The translations under genes and the position numbers were made by a program. 28,149 nucleotides of DNA from VFZP01 sp043755595 (lineage in GTDB: Bacteria; Acidobacteriota; Terriglobia; Bryobacterales; Bryobacteraceae), in the NCBI GenBank assembly GCA_043755595.1, contig JAYUSQ010000020.1, positions 1 to 28,149 of the forward strand. The letters are read 5' to 3'. Within the stretch, counting starts at the first letter, position 1. The number at the start of each line of letters is the position of its first letter. The notes under the pieces are model-generated. The model did no database searches, was not told the origin of the DNA, and saw only the letters and a program-made list of their open reading frames with translations. Positions 1 to 10,323 of the stretch are shown here, piece by piece.

Positions 1-133
1 TGGACTTGCCGCATCCGGACGGACCGATCAGACTGGTGATGCGGTGGGCAGCGACATCGAGGTTGAGATTGCGCAAGGCCGGAAAGTCGCCATACCAAAG
101 GTGCAAACCGCGCGTTTCAATCGCGCTTCTCAT
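1..133 (-). CDS. pstB: Phosphate ABC transporter ATP-binding protein PstB (N-terminal part, runs off window)
   Basis: This is the first 44 codons of an ABC ATPase read leftward from the ATG at 131-133. PstB energises the high-affinity phosphate importer PstSCAB at the inner membrane. The N-terminus contains LHLWYGDFPALRNLNL, the typical PstB opening (WYG.F.AL..I.L), followed by the Walker A loop GPSGCGKS at residues 37-44, where the window ends. The start is supported by a GGGGAG ribosome-binding sequence about five bases upstream and by the four-base overlap (ATGA) with the natural stop codon of the neighbouring ATPase. Tandem PstB paralogues occur in several phyla. The missing remainder lies outside the window, so integrity cannot be judged. 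PstB rather than another ABC ATPase is favoured by the WYG motif and the paired PstB-type neighbour. Confidence 0.82.
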   Translation of the reverse strand, partial: MRSAIETRGLHLWYGDFPALRNLNLDVAAHRITSLIGPSGCGKS

Positions 134-958
134 CCAAACTCCCCGCGCACATATTCGTAGGTTTCCCGCCGCGCGGGCGACTAACAACACCTCCGTCGGC
201 CCGCATTCCACCAGGTTGCCGTCCAGCAGAAACATCGTCCGCCCCGCGATGCGCCGCGCCTGCTGAATCAGATTGGTGACCAGCACGATGGTGAGTTGGC
301 TGGATAACTCGACCAGCACGTCTTCGATGCGCATGGTGGTAACAGGGTCAATGGCAATTGAAAACTCATCGAGGCAAAGTATTTCAGGATCGTGCGACAA
401 GGCGCGTGCGAGCGCGAGCCGCTGTTGCTGCCCGCCGGAGAGTTTGGTGCCGAGGTCGTTCAACCGGTCCTTCACCTCGTCCCACAGCGCTGCCTGGCGC
501 AGGCAACGCTCCACGTGCCCGGCGAGTTCGGCGCGGGTGCGCGTGCCCGCCATGCGTGGCGCCAACGCGACGTTATCGAAGATAGAAAGCGGCAACCCCA
601 CAGGCAGCGGCGCTACCATGCCCACCCGGCGGCGCAGCGCGTAGACATCGCTCACCTCCGCCAGATTCTGCCCGAGCAACTCCACGTGGCCGGTCCAGCC
701 GGCCTGTGGCGTAAACTCCAGCGTCCGGTTGAAGACGCGCAGCAACGACGTTTTTCCCGACTGCGCCGGGCCGATGATAGCGAAGATGCCGCCGCGGGGA
801 ATGGCGAAGGAGATAGCGTGCAGCACACGCCGCGCGCCGTAGCGGATAGCCAGTTTCTCCACCGTTCCGGCGGGATCCGTGATCGTTCCTGCCAACTCGC
901 CGTAAGTCTGCCCCCAAGCGGTGAGCGAAACAGACAGCAGGGCCAGCAAGCTTCTCAT
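130..958 (-). CDS. Second PstB-type phosphate ABC transporter ATPase, N-terminally fused and 3'-frameshifted
   Basis: The ATPase core runs from about 862 to 130. It has Walker A GPAQSGKTS, the signature LSGGQQQRLALARAL and Walker B EILCLDEFSIAIDP, followed by TTMRIEDVL, a stretch typical of a PstB subfamily that pairs with a second PstB. Two oddities are visible. First, the frame opens at ATG 958, two bases after the receptor stop, with a secretory signal and a fragment like a TonB-receptor start before the ATPase begins; GTG at 862-860 is a possible original start. Second, near 180-184 the frame is off by one. The expected tail SPARRETYEYVRGEFG followed by TGA (132-130) is present in another frame, while the current frame runs on into pstB without a stop. 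PstS, PstC and PstA are not upstream. Predicted role: phosphate import, if functional. Confidence 0.72.
863..958 (-). other. Signal peptide and receptor-like N-terminus fused to the ATPase
   Basis: Reading leftward from ATG 958, the first residues are MRSLLALLSVSLTAWGQ, a clear secretion signal, followed by TYGELAGTITDPAG. This matches the start of a carboxypeptidase-regulatory-like domain as found in Oar-type receptors; the receptors in this window start the same way after their signal peptides. The next residues, VEKLAIRYGARR, already belong to the ABC ATPase. The fusion is in frame. I infer a deletion that joined the first ~32 codons of a lost receptor gene to the ATPase gene. Confidence 0.6.
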
Positions 959-960
959 CA

Positions 961-3900
961 CTAGAAGCCGATCCTCAATCCAACCTGCAGATTCCGCGAT
1001 CCGGCATTCTCTACACCTTGAGTTGACGTGATCCGCCCGAATTGCGGCAGGCTCACGTTGCGGTTGGGGAAGCCGAAGTTGGGTGTGTTCGTCAGGTTGG
1101 CGGCCGAGCCTTCGAGTTGAGCGAACACGCGCTCGGTGATGGCGAATCGCTTTTGCAGCTTCATTGACAGCGCGGTGGTGCCTGGTCCGAGCAGGCTGCC
1201 GGGCGCGGCATTGCCGAAGCGGCCGATAGCGCCGTTGTTGGGCAGGGGGCGTCCATCGGCGCCGAGGCCGGGTATGGCAAAGGCGGCGCGATCCCACCAG
1301 CCCGTCACGCCCTGCGCATTGCCGCTCAGATTGCCGTAGCTTGTACCGGTCCAGTCAGGCCGGTTGTTCGCGCGAGTCGATACACCCGTTCCGCTCGGAT
1401 CGGTCACATTGCCGGTTACCGGCGTGAGGAACGGGCCGCTTTGAACAAGCAGGATGCCTGATAGCTGCCAGCCTCCAGCTACGAGTTTGGCCACTCGGCT
1501 GCCTCCAGTCCAGGAGGCGAAAGGCAGGTCGTAGGTGAAAGAGGTCAACCAGCGATGGCGGCGCGACGCCGGCACGTTGCCGTAGTCCAGCCGCTGATTG
1601 AAGCGATCGGTCGGTGTCGTGCCATTCTCACTGGCAAAGCCCGTGCCATCGGAACCAGTGGCGTTCGAGAGGTTTTTGGCCCAGACATAGGAGGTCTGGA
1701 AGAACAGGCCCTTCGAGTATCGCTTGTGGAACTCGGTTGTGAACGAATTGAACCAGACTCCCGTGTTGGGGTCACGTGTGTAGATGATGTTCCAGACGGG
1801 GAAGGGGCGGTTGACCCGCGCATTGGCGAAGCCGATGTTGTTGACGGGCACCTGATTCAGGTCCGGACTCGAGAACAGTTTCCGAGCGCGACCCGGAATA
1901 GCTTACGCGTAGCCCGGCCTGGAACGGCAGTTCGCGTTCGACCGTCATGCTCCATTGTTGGGTGTACGGATCGGCGCCATCCCATTGCGTGGCGCGGCGG
2001 AAGTCGGGCACGCCCAGCGCGCCAAGACCCGTGCCGAAAGCGCGCGGGAAGACCAGCGCGGGCACGCCGTTCACCAACTGGTTGGGGAACGTCCGCGCGT
2101 CCGAAACGTGGATGCCGGTGATTGTATAAAATACCGAGCCGAGCACTGTAGCCGTGTAGACTCCGTAGCCGCCGCGAATCACGGTCTTGTTGTTGCTAAA
2201 TGGGCGATACGCAAAGCCGAACCGCGGCATGAAGTTGTTGGTGTCGGTGAAGCGCAGCGTCTCGGGCAGCCCGACGTCCTTGGCGAGCACGATTGGGGTG
2301 TTACCGATCGAGGCGGCAAAGGCTGGCGAGGTGACCTTGCGCGCCGCCTCGTTGGCGATCACTACGCGGCCACCGGGACCTGGAGCGGTGCGGTCAAACT
2401 GCGAGGTAGTGAGCGCGCGGTCATAAAACATTCGGGTGCAATTCGTAGCGAACTCCGAAGCTGAGCGTGAGGCGCGAGTTAACGCGGAAATCGTCCTGCG
2501 CGAAGAAGCCGACATGATGGGTCAGGCCGTCAACGTCCGGACCGGTATTCGCCAGTTGGGTTTGAAAGGGTACGCCCAAAAGGAAGTCGCCGAACGACTG
2601 TCCGGTGTACTGGCCGTTGAAACCGTAGGTGCCCATGTCGTCGCCCGTGAAGAAGGAGGCAATGTCGGTTGTGTTCAGCCTGCGGATGTCAGCGCCGAAC
2701 TTAAACGAGTGGCGCCCCTTCAGCCAACTGACGTTGTCGGCGAACTGCCAGGTGCGGCTGCGCGTGACGCCTTCGCGGCCCTGACCGGTGCCCTGGATGC
2801 CATTGATCGATATGTCGGGCACCTGCGAGCCTTTGGGCAAGTCGCTCCGGATCCCCTGAATGCCCGCGCTCTTCAACAGGCCAGGACCGTCGAACGTCTT
2901 CCCGCCCAGCCCAAACGTAAAGAGAGACTCCTGTTTGGCCCACCCAAACCGGAACTCGTTGAACAGCGTCGGCCGCGCCACCCAGTTGTAGGCAACCACG
3001 AGGTTGATTGGGTCGAAGGAGTTCACGCGCTGGCCGAGCGTGCCGGGAAGGCTCGTGGGCGTCGAGCGCGAAATGTCCTTGCGCGAGATGCGTCCGAACA
3101 GGCGGTGTGCGGAAGCGAGGTTATGGTCCACGCGCACATCGAACTGGTCATTGTCGTTGCGCACCGATTCCTGGAGTTGGTAGTTGGGCGAGGCGATGTT
3201 GGCCGACGCTCGCGTGGGAAGCGGAAAGAGTGCCTGCATGAGCGATCGCGCGGCCGGGTTAATTAATGCGGCTCGCCGGGATCGCCGCGTCCGCAAACGG
3301 CTGATTATTGTTGAACGGATCACGAAGATTCTGCGTGACGGCCGAGAAATCGCCGTTGCGAAAGTTGGCGGGCGGCACGGTATTGTTGAGGATGCTTTGC
3401 GCCCGGAACTTCAAGGCTTCATAGGCGCCGAAGAAGAAAGTGCGATTGCGCACGATGGGACCGCCGAAGGTCCCGCCGTAGTCATTGGACACTTTGAACG
3501 GCGTGCGGTTTGCAAAAAAGTCCCTCGCATCGAACGCGCCGTTCTGGTGGTACCAATAGCCGGCTCCGTGGAACTGGTTGGTTCCTGACTTCGAGGTGAC
3601 CGTGATGTCGCCGGCCTGAGCGAATTCGGCGCTGGTGCTGGTGGAGCTAACCCGGACCTCATCCACGGTGTCGGCCGTCGGGAACATCTCGGTGAGAACG
3701 CCGTTGGACCGGACGTTGATATTGGAAATGCCATCCACCGAGGCCGTGGTCATGAACGGCATCGTGCCGCCGATTGAGTAGCTGCCGCCTGCATCCGGCT
3801 GCACGTTCGGAGCCGTGGAGATCATGGCGTAAAAACTATTCGTCGAGCCGGCCCGGTAGTTCACGGGGAGCTTGTTCAATTCGTTGGCCGACTTGGAATC

Positions 3901-4293
3901 CATGATCGTCGACATTTCCAGCTGAATGGTTTGCGCGGCGTCAGTGACCTGCACTTCCGTCGTGTTGGGCGCCACCTCGAGAGCGATGTCGATGCGCGCG
4001 ATCTCACGGGCTCGCAGGGCCACGTTCCTGGTGAGAGAGGTCCGGAACCCGGGCTTCTCTACTTTGAGGTCGTAGGCCCCGGCATCGAGATTCACGAGCG
4101 CGAAGGCCCCCGTCGTATCCGTGGTGCTTTGACGTATCTCTCCGGTAGTCGTTTTGGTGGCTTTAATGGCGGCCGAAGGAACCGCGCTCCCGGTGGCGTC
4201 AAGTACAATGCCGCGTATCTCTCCGAAAATCGACTGTCCGAACGATGAGTGAGCAAGAACAAAAAAGGCGATCGCCGCCTGAGCATTTCTCAT
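961..4293 (-). pseudogene. Oar-like TonB-dependent receptor, interrupted by three frameshifts
   Basis: Outer-membrane receptor of about 1,110 residues if repaired. The start at ATG 4293 gives a signal peptide ending near SSFGQ. A carboxypeptidase-regulatory-like fold follows (GEIRGIVLDATGSAVPSAAI through GAYDLKVEKPGFRTS), then a plug and a long barrel ending in the aromatic strand RNLQVGLRIGF. The reading frame changes three times. At 3260-3267 TAAT is duplicated in tandem, giving a stop. Near 2423-2436 there is a net +1 change just after the strand FGVRYELHP. Near 1879-1881 the frame shifts in a short A run, between SYSGSRSE and SSPDLNQVPVNN. The substrate is unknown; location between glycosyltransferase and pst genes allows a phosphorus-related ligand, but that is inference. 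Transcribed with the genes from 6787 leftward. Confidence 0.82.
3260..3267. repeat. 4-bp tandem duplication TAAT x2 that breaks the first receptor
   Basis: On the coding strand the codons for PASRI are followed by a doubled four-base unit, after which the frame NPAARSLM continues one base out of phase. Removing one unit restores a continuous receptor sequence (PASRI-NPAARSLM). Confidence 0.75.
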
Positions 4294-4300
4294 AATTTGT

Positions 4301-4970
4301 TTAGGATACTCCGTTGTGGACGAAGCAGCTATCGCCGGCCGCATTCTGGCTCCGCATGGCGCAACGCAAGGCATACAGGAATGTGAGAGGTTGGCCTTTG
4401 GCCTCGCTGATCTCGTGCTCGACGCCGGGTGACTCCTCGAACCGCCGCCGGATCTGCCCAGCGAAGGGCGCGGTGCTCGGACCACGGGGTCTGGGGGAGA
4501 TCCGACACGCGCAGCAGACGGTTCCACAGCCGCCCGGAAGAGATGCGGCCGCAGATGGCCGTGAGCCCGTTACCGGGCTTGCTCTTCAAAGCCGAGCGTG
4601 CCTGGTCGATACTCGTCTCATTGGAGGCGCTCATGAACCCGAAGTACGTGGCGCTGGCAAGGCTCCCGTCCATTTCAAGAACGGATTCTTCGAAGGCTCC
4701 GAAGCGGTTGAGTCCGGCGGCGCGCTGCGGCAGCGAGCCCGCTGCGAACTCCAAATCGATGCGGCGGGCGCCGGCCTCGTCGCGCTCGGCAACGCGAAGG
4801 TATCCACCACCGACGTTGTCGCGCGAAAACATCGGCACCGAAAGCATCAGGATCGTAGCCTTGGCCCGGTAGCGCACCGTGTGATCGGTGGGTGAGACCG
4901 GCTGACGGCTCCCTAATGCGGCAGCGGGCGTCCAGGCAACGAGTAACCGGACTAGACATCTCCTGGTCAT
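4301..4970 (-). pseudogene. Secreted protein of unknown function, one frameshift
   Basis: I do not recognise this family. ATG 4970 is preceded by AAGGAGG three bases upstream, which favours it over the start at 4985. The N-terminus MTRRCLVRLLVAWTPAAALG looks like a signal peptide. The body contains TVRYRAKATILMLSVPMFSR and a region ending at SEHRALRW. There the frame breaks at a C run (4457-4459 on the plus strand). In the next frame the protein continues plausibly as QIRRRFEESPGVEHEISEAKG and ends with HNGVS at TAA 4301-4303. One extra base in the homopolymer explains the break, so a sequence error is possible. It sits between the glycosyltransferase (ends 4985) and the receptor (starts 4293) and is probably cotranscribed with both. 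Confidence 0.6.
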
Positions 4971-4984
4971 ATTCCTCCTTGTCA

Positions 4985-6257
4985 TTAGCGGGTCGAAAAG
5001 AACGCCGCCTCAAGATGCGCAGGGGGCCGTTCGGCCCGGCGCACGAGGGCAGAAATCTGTGCGTAAAGGTCGAGAAAGCGGGCGGCTGCCTCGGGCCAGC
5101 CGTTGGACATTGCCGTCTGCCGGGCCGCGGCCACCTTGCGGTACCGTTCGACCGGATCATTCACGGCGCGGACGATTGTGCTGGCGAAGTCGGCGGCGCG
5201 CGCGGGAGCGAGCCATGCATTGGAAGGCGTCGCGTAACTCAACACGCCGCCGGAAGCGGGAGCGACCAGGGGAATGCCGGCCGCCATCGCCTCCAGCGGC
5301 GCGATTCCGAACGGCTCGCAGGGATTCGGATGAACGAAAATGTCGCATGCCGAGAGGATTGCGGCCAAGGCATCCGCGTCGGGCCGGTGCGCAGCGAAGT
5401 GGATCGTCCCGGGCAACGTCGACTCGGCCCGGTGCATTAAATCCAACTTTGCATCGCCATCGCCGACCAGCAATAGACGGTAGCGTTCGGCGTCCGTCTG
5501 TTCGCTCAGGTGCTGCATCACTTCGATCAGCAGGGACACGTTCTTTTCAAATGCCAACCGGCCCGCGTAGACCAGCACAACCGTGTGTTCGTCTCCGCCG
5601 GTCAGCGCGAGAACTTCGCGTTCTTCGTTCGGTCTGGCGTTGCGCACCTCCGAACTTGGCCACATCCACTCCCATCGGCCCCACCCAAACCCCACGCTGC
5701 ACCTTGTGCCCGCTCGAAACGGAACGCAACTCTTCGGCCACGAAGTCGCTGACCGCGATGTGATGATCGGCGAGCGGGAAGTACAGCCAGCGCAGGTAAG
5801 TTCGCGCGCAATGCCGCCAGACGGACGACTGACCTCCGTAAATCTCGAAGGTGCGGTCCAATCGTTCGCAACTCAGACCCACCACCACCGGGCGAAACCG
5901 GATTCCCGGCAGCAGCCCGACACGAAGCAGGCCGCCAAGATAGTTCATGGTGAACTTGTCGCAGACCTCCACTACATCCGGCTGCTCCTCGGCCAGAATT
6001 CGATGCACATCCCCTCCGGGGAGAAGCAGCCGGTGCGGATAGAGAATCCGATAGCTCGGACTGAACGGAGCGCGGGGCGCCTGCACTTGATAGATAATCC
6101 CGTGCCGCCCAACTTGCTCCACACTCGATCTTTCGCCGGGCACCACCAGGCGGATCGGCTGGTTCCGGGCTTCCGCCGCCGCAAACAAGGCGGTGTAGAA
6201 ATTGCGAATCCCTCCCGATCGCGGATGCCAGGAATTGGTGAGATGTAGGGTCTTCAT
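4985..6257 (-). pseudogene. Glycosyltransferase family 4, one frameshift
   Basis: Repaired length is about 420 residues, normal for GT4 enzymes, which move a sugar from a nucleotide-sugar to a lipid or glycan at the cytoplasmic face of the membrane. The N-terminal half begins MKTLHLTNSWHPRSGGIRNF, with the glycine-rich loop of the GT-B fold. The C-terminal half has VLVYAGRLAFEKN (nucleotide-sugar domain start) and the E-x7-E motif in EPFGIAPLEAMAAGIP. The frame breaks near 5648-5656, between MGVDVAKF and SEVRNARPNEE, a net +1 or -2 change. ATG 6257 overlaps the stop of the membrane-protein gene (ATGA), implying translational coupling. The acceptor is unknown; a glycolipid role under phosphate limitation is possible but unproven. 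Confidence 0.75.
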
Positions 6258-6787
6258 GACTCGGCCGGCAAACTCCCCCGGTTGCGCGCGCGAGTGAAAA
6301 TCGATTTGACGATCACCGGCATCATCCCTAAGTCAGCGGCCATGCTTTGGCCTTCCAAGCCCGTCACCAGAGCGCCCTGGCGCATGGCGTGCAAGTTGAA
6401 GGATGTGGATATCGCCGTAAAGGCCAGGGAGGCGCCGATGCTGCCCCACAGATTCGGTGTGCCGCGCAGCCAGTGTATGGCCAGTTCTATCGAGTGGCTC
6501 ACGAGGACCAGCGTACCCGTAGCGACGATGGCCCCATGCCAGCGTGGTTCCACCTTGCGGAATGCTTGCGTTAGCGCTCCATGGAAGCCCGCGGTCGCGG
6601 CGCGGTAAACAAGCTCCGCACTCATTGCGCCGACAGCTTCCCCGGCACCGGCCCTGAGATTGACCGCAAAGAAAGGCGCTGACCGGCAGAACGAACTGTA
6701 CAAAGCCGATTTCCAATTCCAGCGGCGGATTAGGAGTTCGCCTGGCGAATGTCTTAGTTCGTGGAATACGGACCCGATCGTGTACAT
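6254..6787 (-). CDS. Conserved-type membrane protein of unknown function
   Basis: A 177-residue protein that I do not recognise by name. It has hydrophobic stretches around GAIVATGTLVLVSHSIELAI and WGSIGASLAFTAISTSFNL, plus a charged C-terminal tail (FTRARNRGSLPAES), suggesting a small inner-membrane protein with two or more membrane segments. The stop overlaps the ATG of the glycosyltransferase by four bases, so the two are probably translated together; a role in the same lipid or envelope modification is inference. It is the first gene of the leftward cluster. Upstream lies a 165-bp gap with the terminator of the second receptor and no strong promoter match that I can point to. Confidence 0.65.
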   Translation of the reverse strand: MYTIGSVFHELRHSPGELLIRRWNWKSALYSSFCRSAPFFAVNLRAGAGEAVGAMSAELVYRAATAGFHGALTQAFRKVEPRWHGAIVATGTLVLVSHSIELAIHWLRGTPNLWGSIGASLAFTAISTSFNLHAMRQGALVTGLEGQSMAADLGMMPVIVKSIFTRARNRGSLPAES

Positions 6788-6909
6788 AAAACAATTCAGC
6801 AGTGCTTTGTTCTAACGATACAAACGGATTCGCTCGGTTCGATTGCGTAGCGATGAAACTTTGGTTAAGCGCGAGGTGGGCGTGAGGCAGACACTTCAAA
6901 CAAGAAGGA

Positions 6910-6937
6910 GGATCACGGCGCCCAATCACCGTGATCC
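6910..6937 (-). terminator. Hairpin after the second receptor gene
   Basis: GGATCACGG (6910-6918) and CCGTGATCC (6929-6937) form a perfect nine-base-pair stem with a ten-base loop, 16 bases past the receptor stop. On the minus strand it is followed by a moderately T-rich stretch (TCCTTCTTGTTTG), so it could terminate the receptor transcript before the cluster starting at 6787. Confidence 0.55.
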
Positions 6938-6952
6938 GCCTCCGTGCCGGTC

Positions 6953-9900
6953 TTAGTAGTAGAGTTTGAGCCCCAACTGGATGCTGCGCCCGGGTAATGC
7001 GCTGGTCACAACTCCGAACCCGCCGCCAGAGGCGTTCGAGTTGGGGAAGTTGAGGTTCACTTGGTTGAACGCATTGAATAGTTCGCCACGGAACTGGCCG
7101 CGTACCCTTTCCGTGACCGCGAAGAATTTGCCCAATGTGAAGTCCCAATTCTGCAGACCGGGGCCCAACACAACGCCCTTGCCCGCAGTGCCGAAAGGCG
7201 AAGCGGCCGGCCGAAACGCCGCCGGGTTGAACCAAAGCGACGCGTTCGGATTGTCTAGCTTCCAGCTCTGACCGGCCACCACATCGGCTCGTTGCGTGCG
7301 TTCACCGCCCATGTTGCAGTCGCCGCACGAACTCGACGTGATGGTGACCGGAAAGCCTGACCGTAGCGTCCAGATGCCGGATACTTCCCACCCGCCGAGC
7401 ACGCCATCGGCGGCGCGGTTCCAACTCGATCCCCATCTTTTCCCGCGGCCGAACGGTACCGCGTAGACCCAGTTGGCCACCGAATTCCATTTGACATGGC
7501 TCGGGTCCAGGCCCCATTCAGCCGCATAATTCCGGCTGTCCTGAGGCGAGGCGAAGCCTTCCAGCCAATTGCCGGAGTTGGACAGCAGGCGACCGTAGGT
7601 GAAGCTGTGCAGGAAAGAGAAGCCGTTCGTGAACGAGCGCTCCACGCGAGTCTGAAAGCTGTTGAAGCTGGTGGTGGCGCCTGAGTCCATGTATTGAATA
7701 TCGGCAAACTGAGGAAAGGGCCGACGCTGCTGCAGGGAAGCCGCGCTGCCGGTTCGCAGCGCCTGGTTGGCGTTGAGGAACCGCGTGTTCTGCACGCTGC
7801 GATTGCCCACGTAGCCGGCCTCAAACAACCAGCCCTTGAACAACTCACGCTGCAGCGTAAAGTTCCACTGCATCACGTACGGATTGCGGAGATTCGGATC
7901 GTTCCCGCGCAGGATCTGGTCCACTGTCGTGGCATTGGCGAGGAAACCGGCTGGCGGGCCGCCCTGCAACGTGATCGGGTTCGCCGTCTGGATACCCTGT
8001 ACACGCGTGAGATCCACCACGTATGGCGCATTCATGCCCAGCAAGCCCTCGCGGCCCTGACGGTTGGTGTGGTTGTAGAAGATGCCGAAAGCGGTGCGCA
8101 CCACAGTTTTCGGCTGAACGGTCCACGCCAGGCCGATGCGCGGGGCGAAGTTGCGCCGGTCCGCATTTACCAGCGACCGTTCAAACAGGCCGCCATCTTT
8201 GCCGAAGCTGCGCGCACCGGTGGCAGGGTTGAAGTTCACCAACCGGTTGTACTTTTCCGTCACAGGCGTACTGAACTCATAGCGCATCCCCAGATTAAGC
8301 GTCAGGTCGCGGCGAATCTTGAAGTCGTCCTGCACGAACCCGCTGTTGATCCACTTCCGGTTGTAGAGAACCGAGAAGGATGTTTGCGAATGGCTCGTGG
8401 GTGTGCCCAGCAGGAAATCGCCCCAGGGGTTGTTGGAGAACTGATTGCGATTGAACCGGAAGACCCCGATGAGCGCCGACACATCCATCACTGCCGTCTG
8501 GATGTGCTGCACGTTGTAGCCGAACCGGACCGAGTGCTTCCCGCGCAGCAGGTTCCATGTGTTGTCGAGGATATAGACATTCGGGATCTGAAACTGTGGC
8601 GTCGAAGTGTGCCGGCCGAACGAACTCATGCCGTCGAGAATCATTTTGGGCCACCCGCCGTTGATGGCCGGAGCGCTCGGCAGGTTCGGGATGCCGGTTA
8701 GTTCCGTGGGGCCGGCCGAACCGAAGTTGGGCGGATACACGTTGGCGCCCAATCGCGTATAACCGAGCCGCAATTCGGCCAGCGTTGACGGAGAGACTAC
8801 CCAAGTGCCCGCGGCGACGCCATGCTGTCCGCGCGTGGCGGTGGTGCCGAAGCCGTCGTTGAAGCTGCCTTCGATCAGCCCAGGAAATAATCCGGGACGA
8901 AATGTTTCGAGGTCGCTGAAACTATAGCGCCCGAAAATACGCAGCTTGTCGGTAACATTGTGGTCCACCCGCATATCGAGCCTGTCGACATTCGTGCGGT
9001 TCGTCACCGTGCTCAGATAGTACCCCGCGAAGGGCACGCCTGCACCGGTAACCCCGCGCGGAAATTCGGCCAGGGTGGCCATCCGGCGCGACACAGCGTC
9101 CCAACGCGACTGCGGAATGGTCAGGTTCGGAAACAGGGTCCCGGCGGGATTGGCGGCGGTGACTGTCGATGGATCGCGCGGCTGTATGCGCAGGTCGCCC
9201 GCCACGGGAACGTTGTTGAAGTCGCCGCGGATCAAGGCATCCGTCGGCATGGTGCTGATGTAGCTGGTGCCCTGCCGCTCCATCTCGCGTTCATAGTTGG
9301 CGAAAAAGAATGTGCGATCACGCCGGATCGGTCCGCCCAGGTTGGCGCCGAACAGGTTGTAGCGAAGTTTCGGCTTGCGCCCGTCGGCGGTGGGCGTCCA
9401 GCCCTTGGCGTCGAGCTTGTCGTTGCGGAAGAACTCCCACAGCGTGCCGCGAATCTGATTGGTTCCGCTCTTGATCGTCACGTTCACAGCCCCACCGGCG
9501 CTTCGACCGAACTCTGCCGAGAATGCGTTGGTCTGCACCTTGAATTCCGCCACCGCATCTACCGATGGGCGAATCACGTCCACCCGTTCGCCGCGGAAGC
9601 TGGTGGCGTTTCGAGTTGTTGTCCACTCCATCAAGGAGAAAATTGTTCTGCAGCGCGCGGTTGCCGTTCACGTTGATGGCCCCGCCGATACGCCGGCCAG
9701 GCTGCGTGACCGTGCCTGGCGCTAACAGGACGAGTTGCGTATAGTCACGGCGATTCAGCGGCAACTCGCGAATCTGCTCACTGGTGATGATCTGGCCGCG
9801 CGAACTCGTTTCGGTTTCCAGCTGCCCGGTCACCTCGCTCTGCACCGTTACTTCGCTGGCCACTTCGCCCGGCTGCAGCACCAGGTCGACACGAACGCGG

Positions 9901-10202
9901 TCGGCCACCCGAAGTTGCGGCACCACTGACGACGCCGGCCGGAATCCGCTTTGTTCGGCGCGCACTTCGTAGCTGCCGATCCGCAGCGAGGGAAAGGCAT
10001 ACACGCCTTGTTCATTGGAAGTGGTGGTACGTTCGAAGTTGGTGTTGCGGTCCTTGAGAGTCAACTTCGCTCCAGCCACCGAACCGCCGGAAGAATCCAC
10101 AACCGAACCAAGAATCTCCGCGTTCTCCGATTGTGCCAACAGCACCGGCACGCCGAGGAGTAGAGATCCGAACGAAATCCTGAGAGCCATATTGCGAGTC
10201 AT
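6953..10202 (-). pseudogene. Oar-like TonB-dependent receptor, one frameshift in the plug
   Basis: Repaired length is about 1,080 residues. ATG 10202 gives the signal peptide MTRNMALRISFGSLLLGVPV..LAQ. A carboxypeptidase-regulatory-like domain follows (AEILGSVVDSSGGSVAGAKL, TSNEQGVYAFPSLRIGSYEV), then the plug with ELPLNRRDYTQLVLLAPG and NFLLDGVDNN, and a complete barrel ending GRSIQLGLKLYY. The break is at 9609-9611: after GVDNNS the frame moves by one base in an A run, and NATSFRGERVDVIRPS continues in the next frame. A single extra A explains it, so an on/off homopolymer, true decay or a sequence error are all possible. It is divergently transcribed from the aspartyl-protease-like gene across a 121-bp intergenic region. 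Confidence 0.82.
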
Positions 10203-10272
10203 GCTAGCTGAGGATACGGCAACTATGTCAACGGCGCGTGCCTGGAGGATGAAAGTCGCGTCAACAAGCACG

Positions 10273-10312
10273 TTGTAACAATTTAGATTTGTATTTGTAG
10301 CCAAAATGACAT
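10273..10312. promoter_or_regulatory. Possible Pho-box-like array between divergent genes
   Basis: Four seven-base elements occur at exact 11-base steps: TTGTAAC (10273), TAGATTT (10284), TTGTAGC (10295) and ATGACAT (10306). On the other strand the last reads ATGTCAT, one base from the PhoB half-site CTGTCAT, and the 7+4 spacing is that of Pho boxes. The middle elements match poorly, so this is only a candidate operator for the gene at 10324 and/or the receptor at 10202. Confidence 0.25.
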
Positions 10313-10323
10313 AAAGTGCAAGC

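Noticed and set aside
2436..3266. Plus-strand open frame of 276 codons opposite the first receptor
   Set aside because: It is a shadow of the receptor barrel; its composition is that of reverse-complemented receptor codons.
7694..8701. Long plus-strand open frame (335 codons) opposite the second receptor
   Set aside because: It is antisense to a clear receptor barrel, has no recognisable domain, and long antisense frames are expected in GC-rich coding DNA.
9605..9615. Programmed ribosomal frameshifting in the second receptor
   Set aside because: The A run is only three bases, with no slippery heptamer, internal Shine-Dalgarno or strong downstream hairpin visible; mutation or sequence error is simpler.
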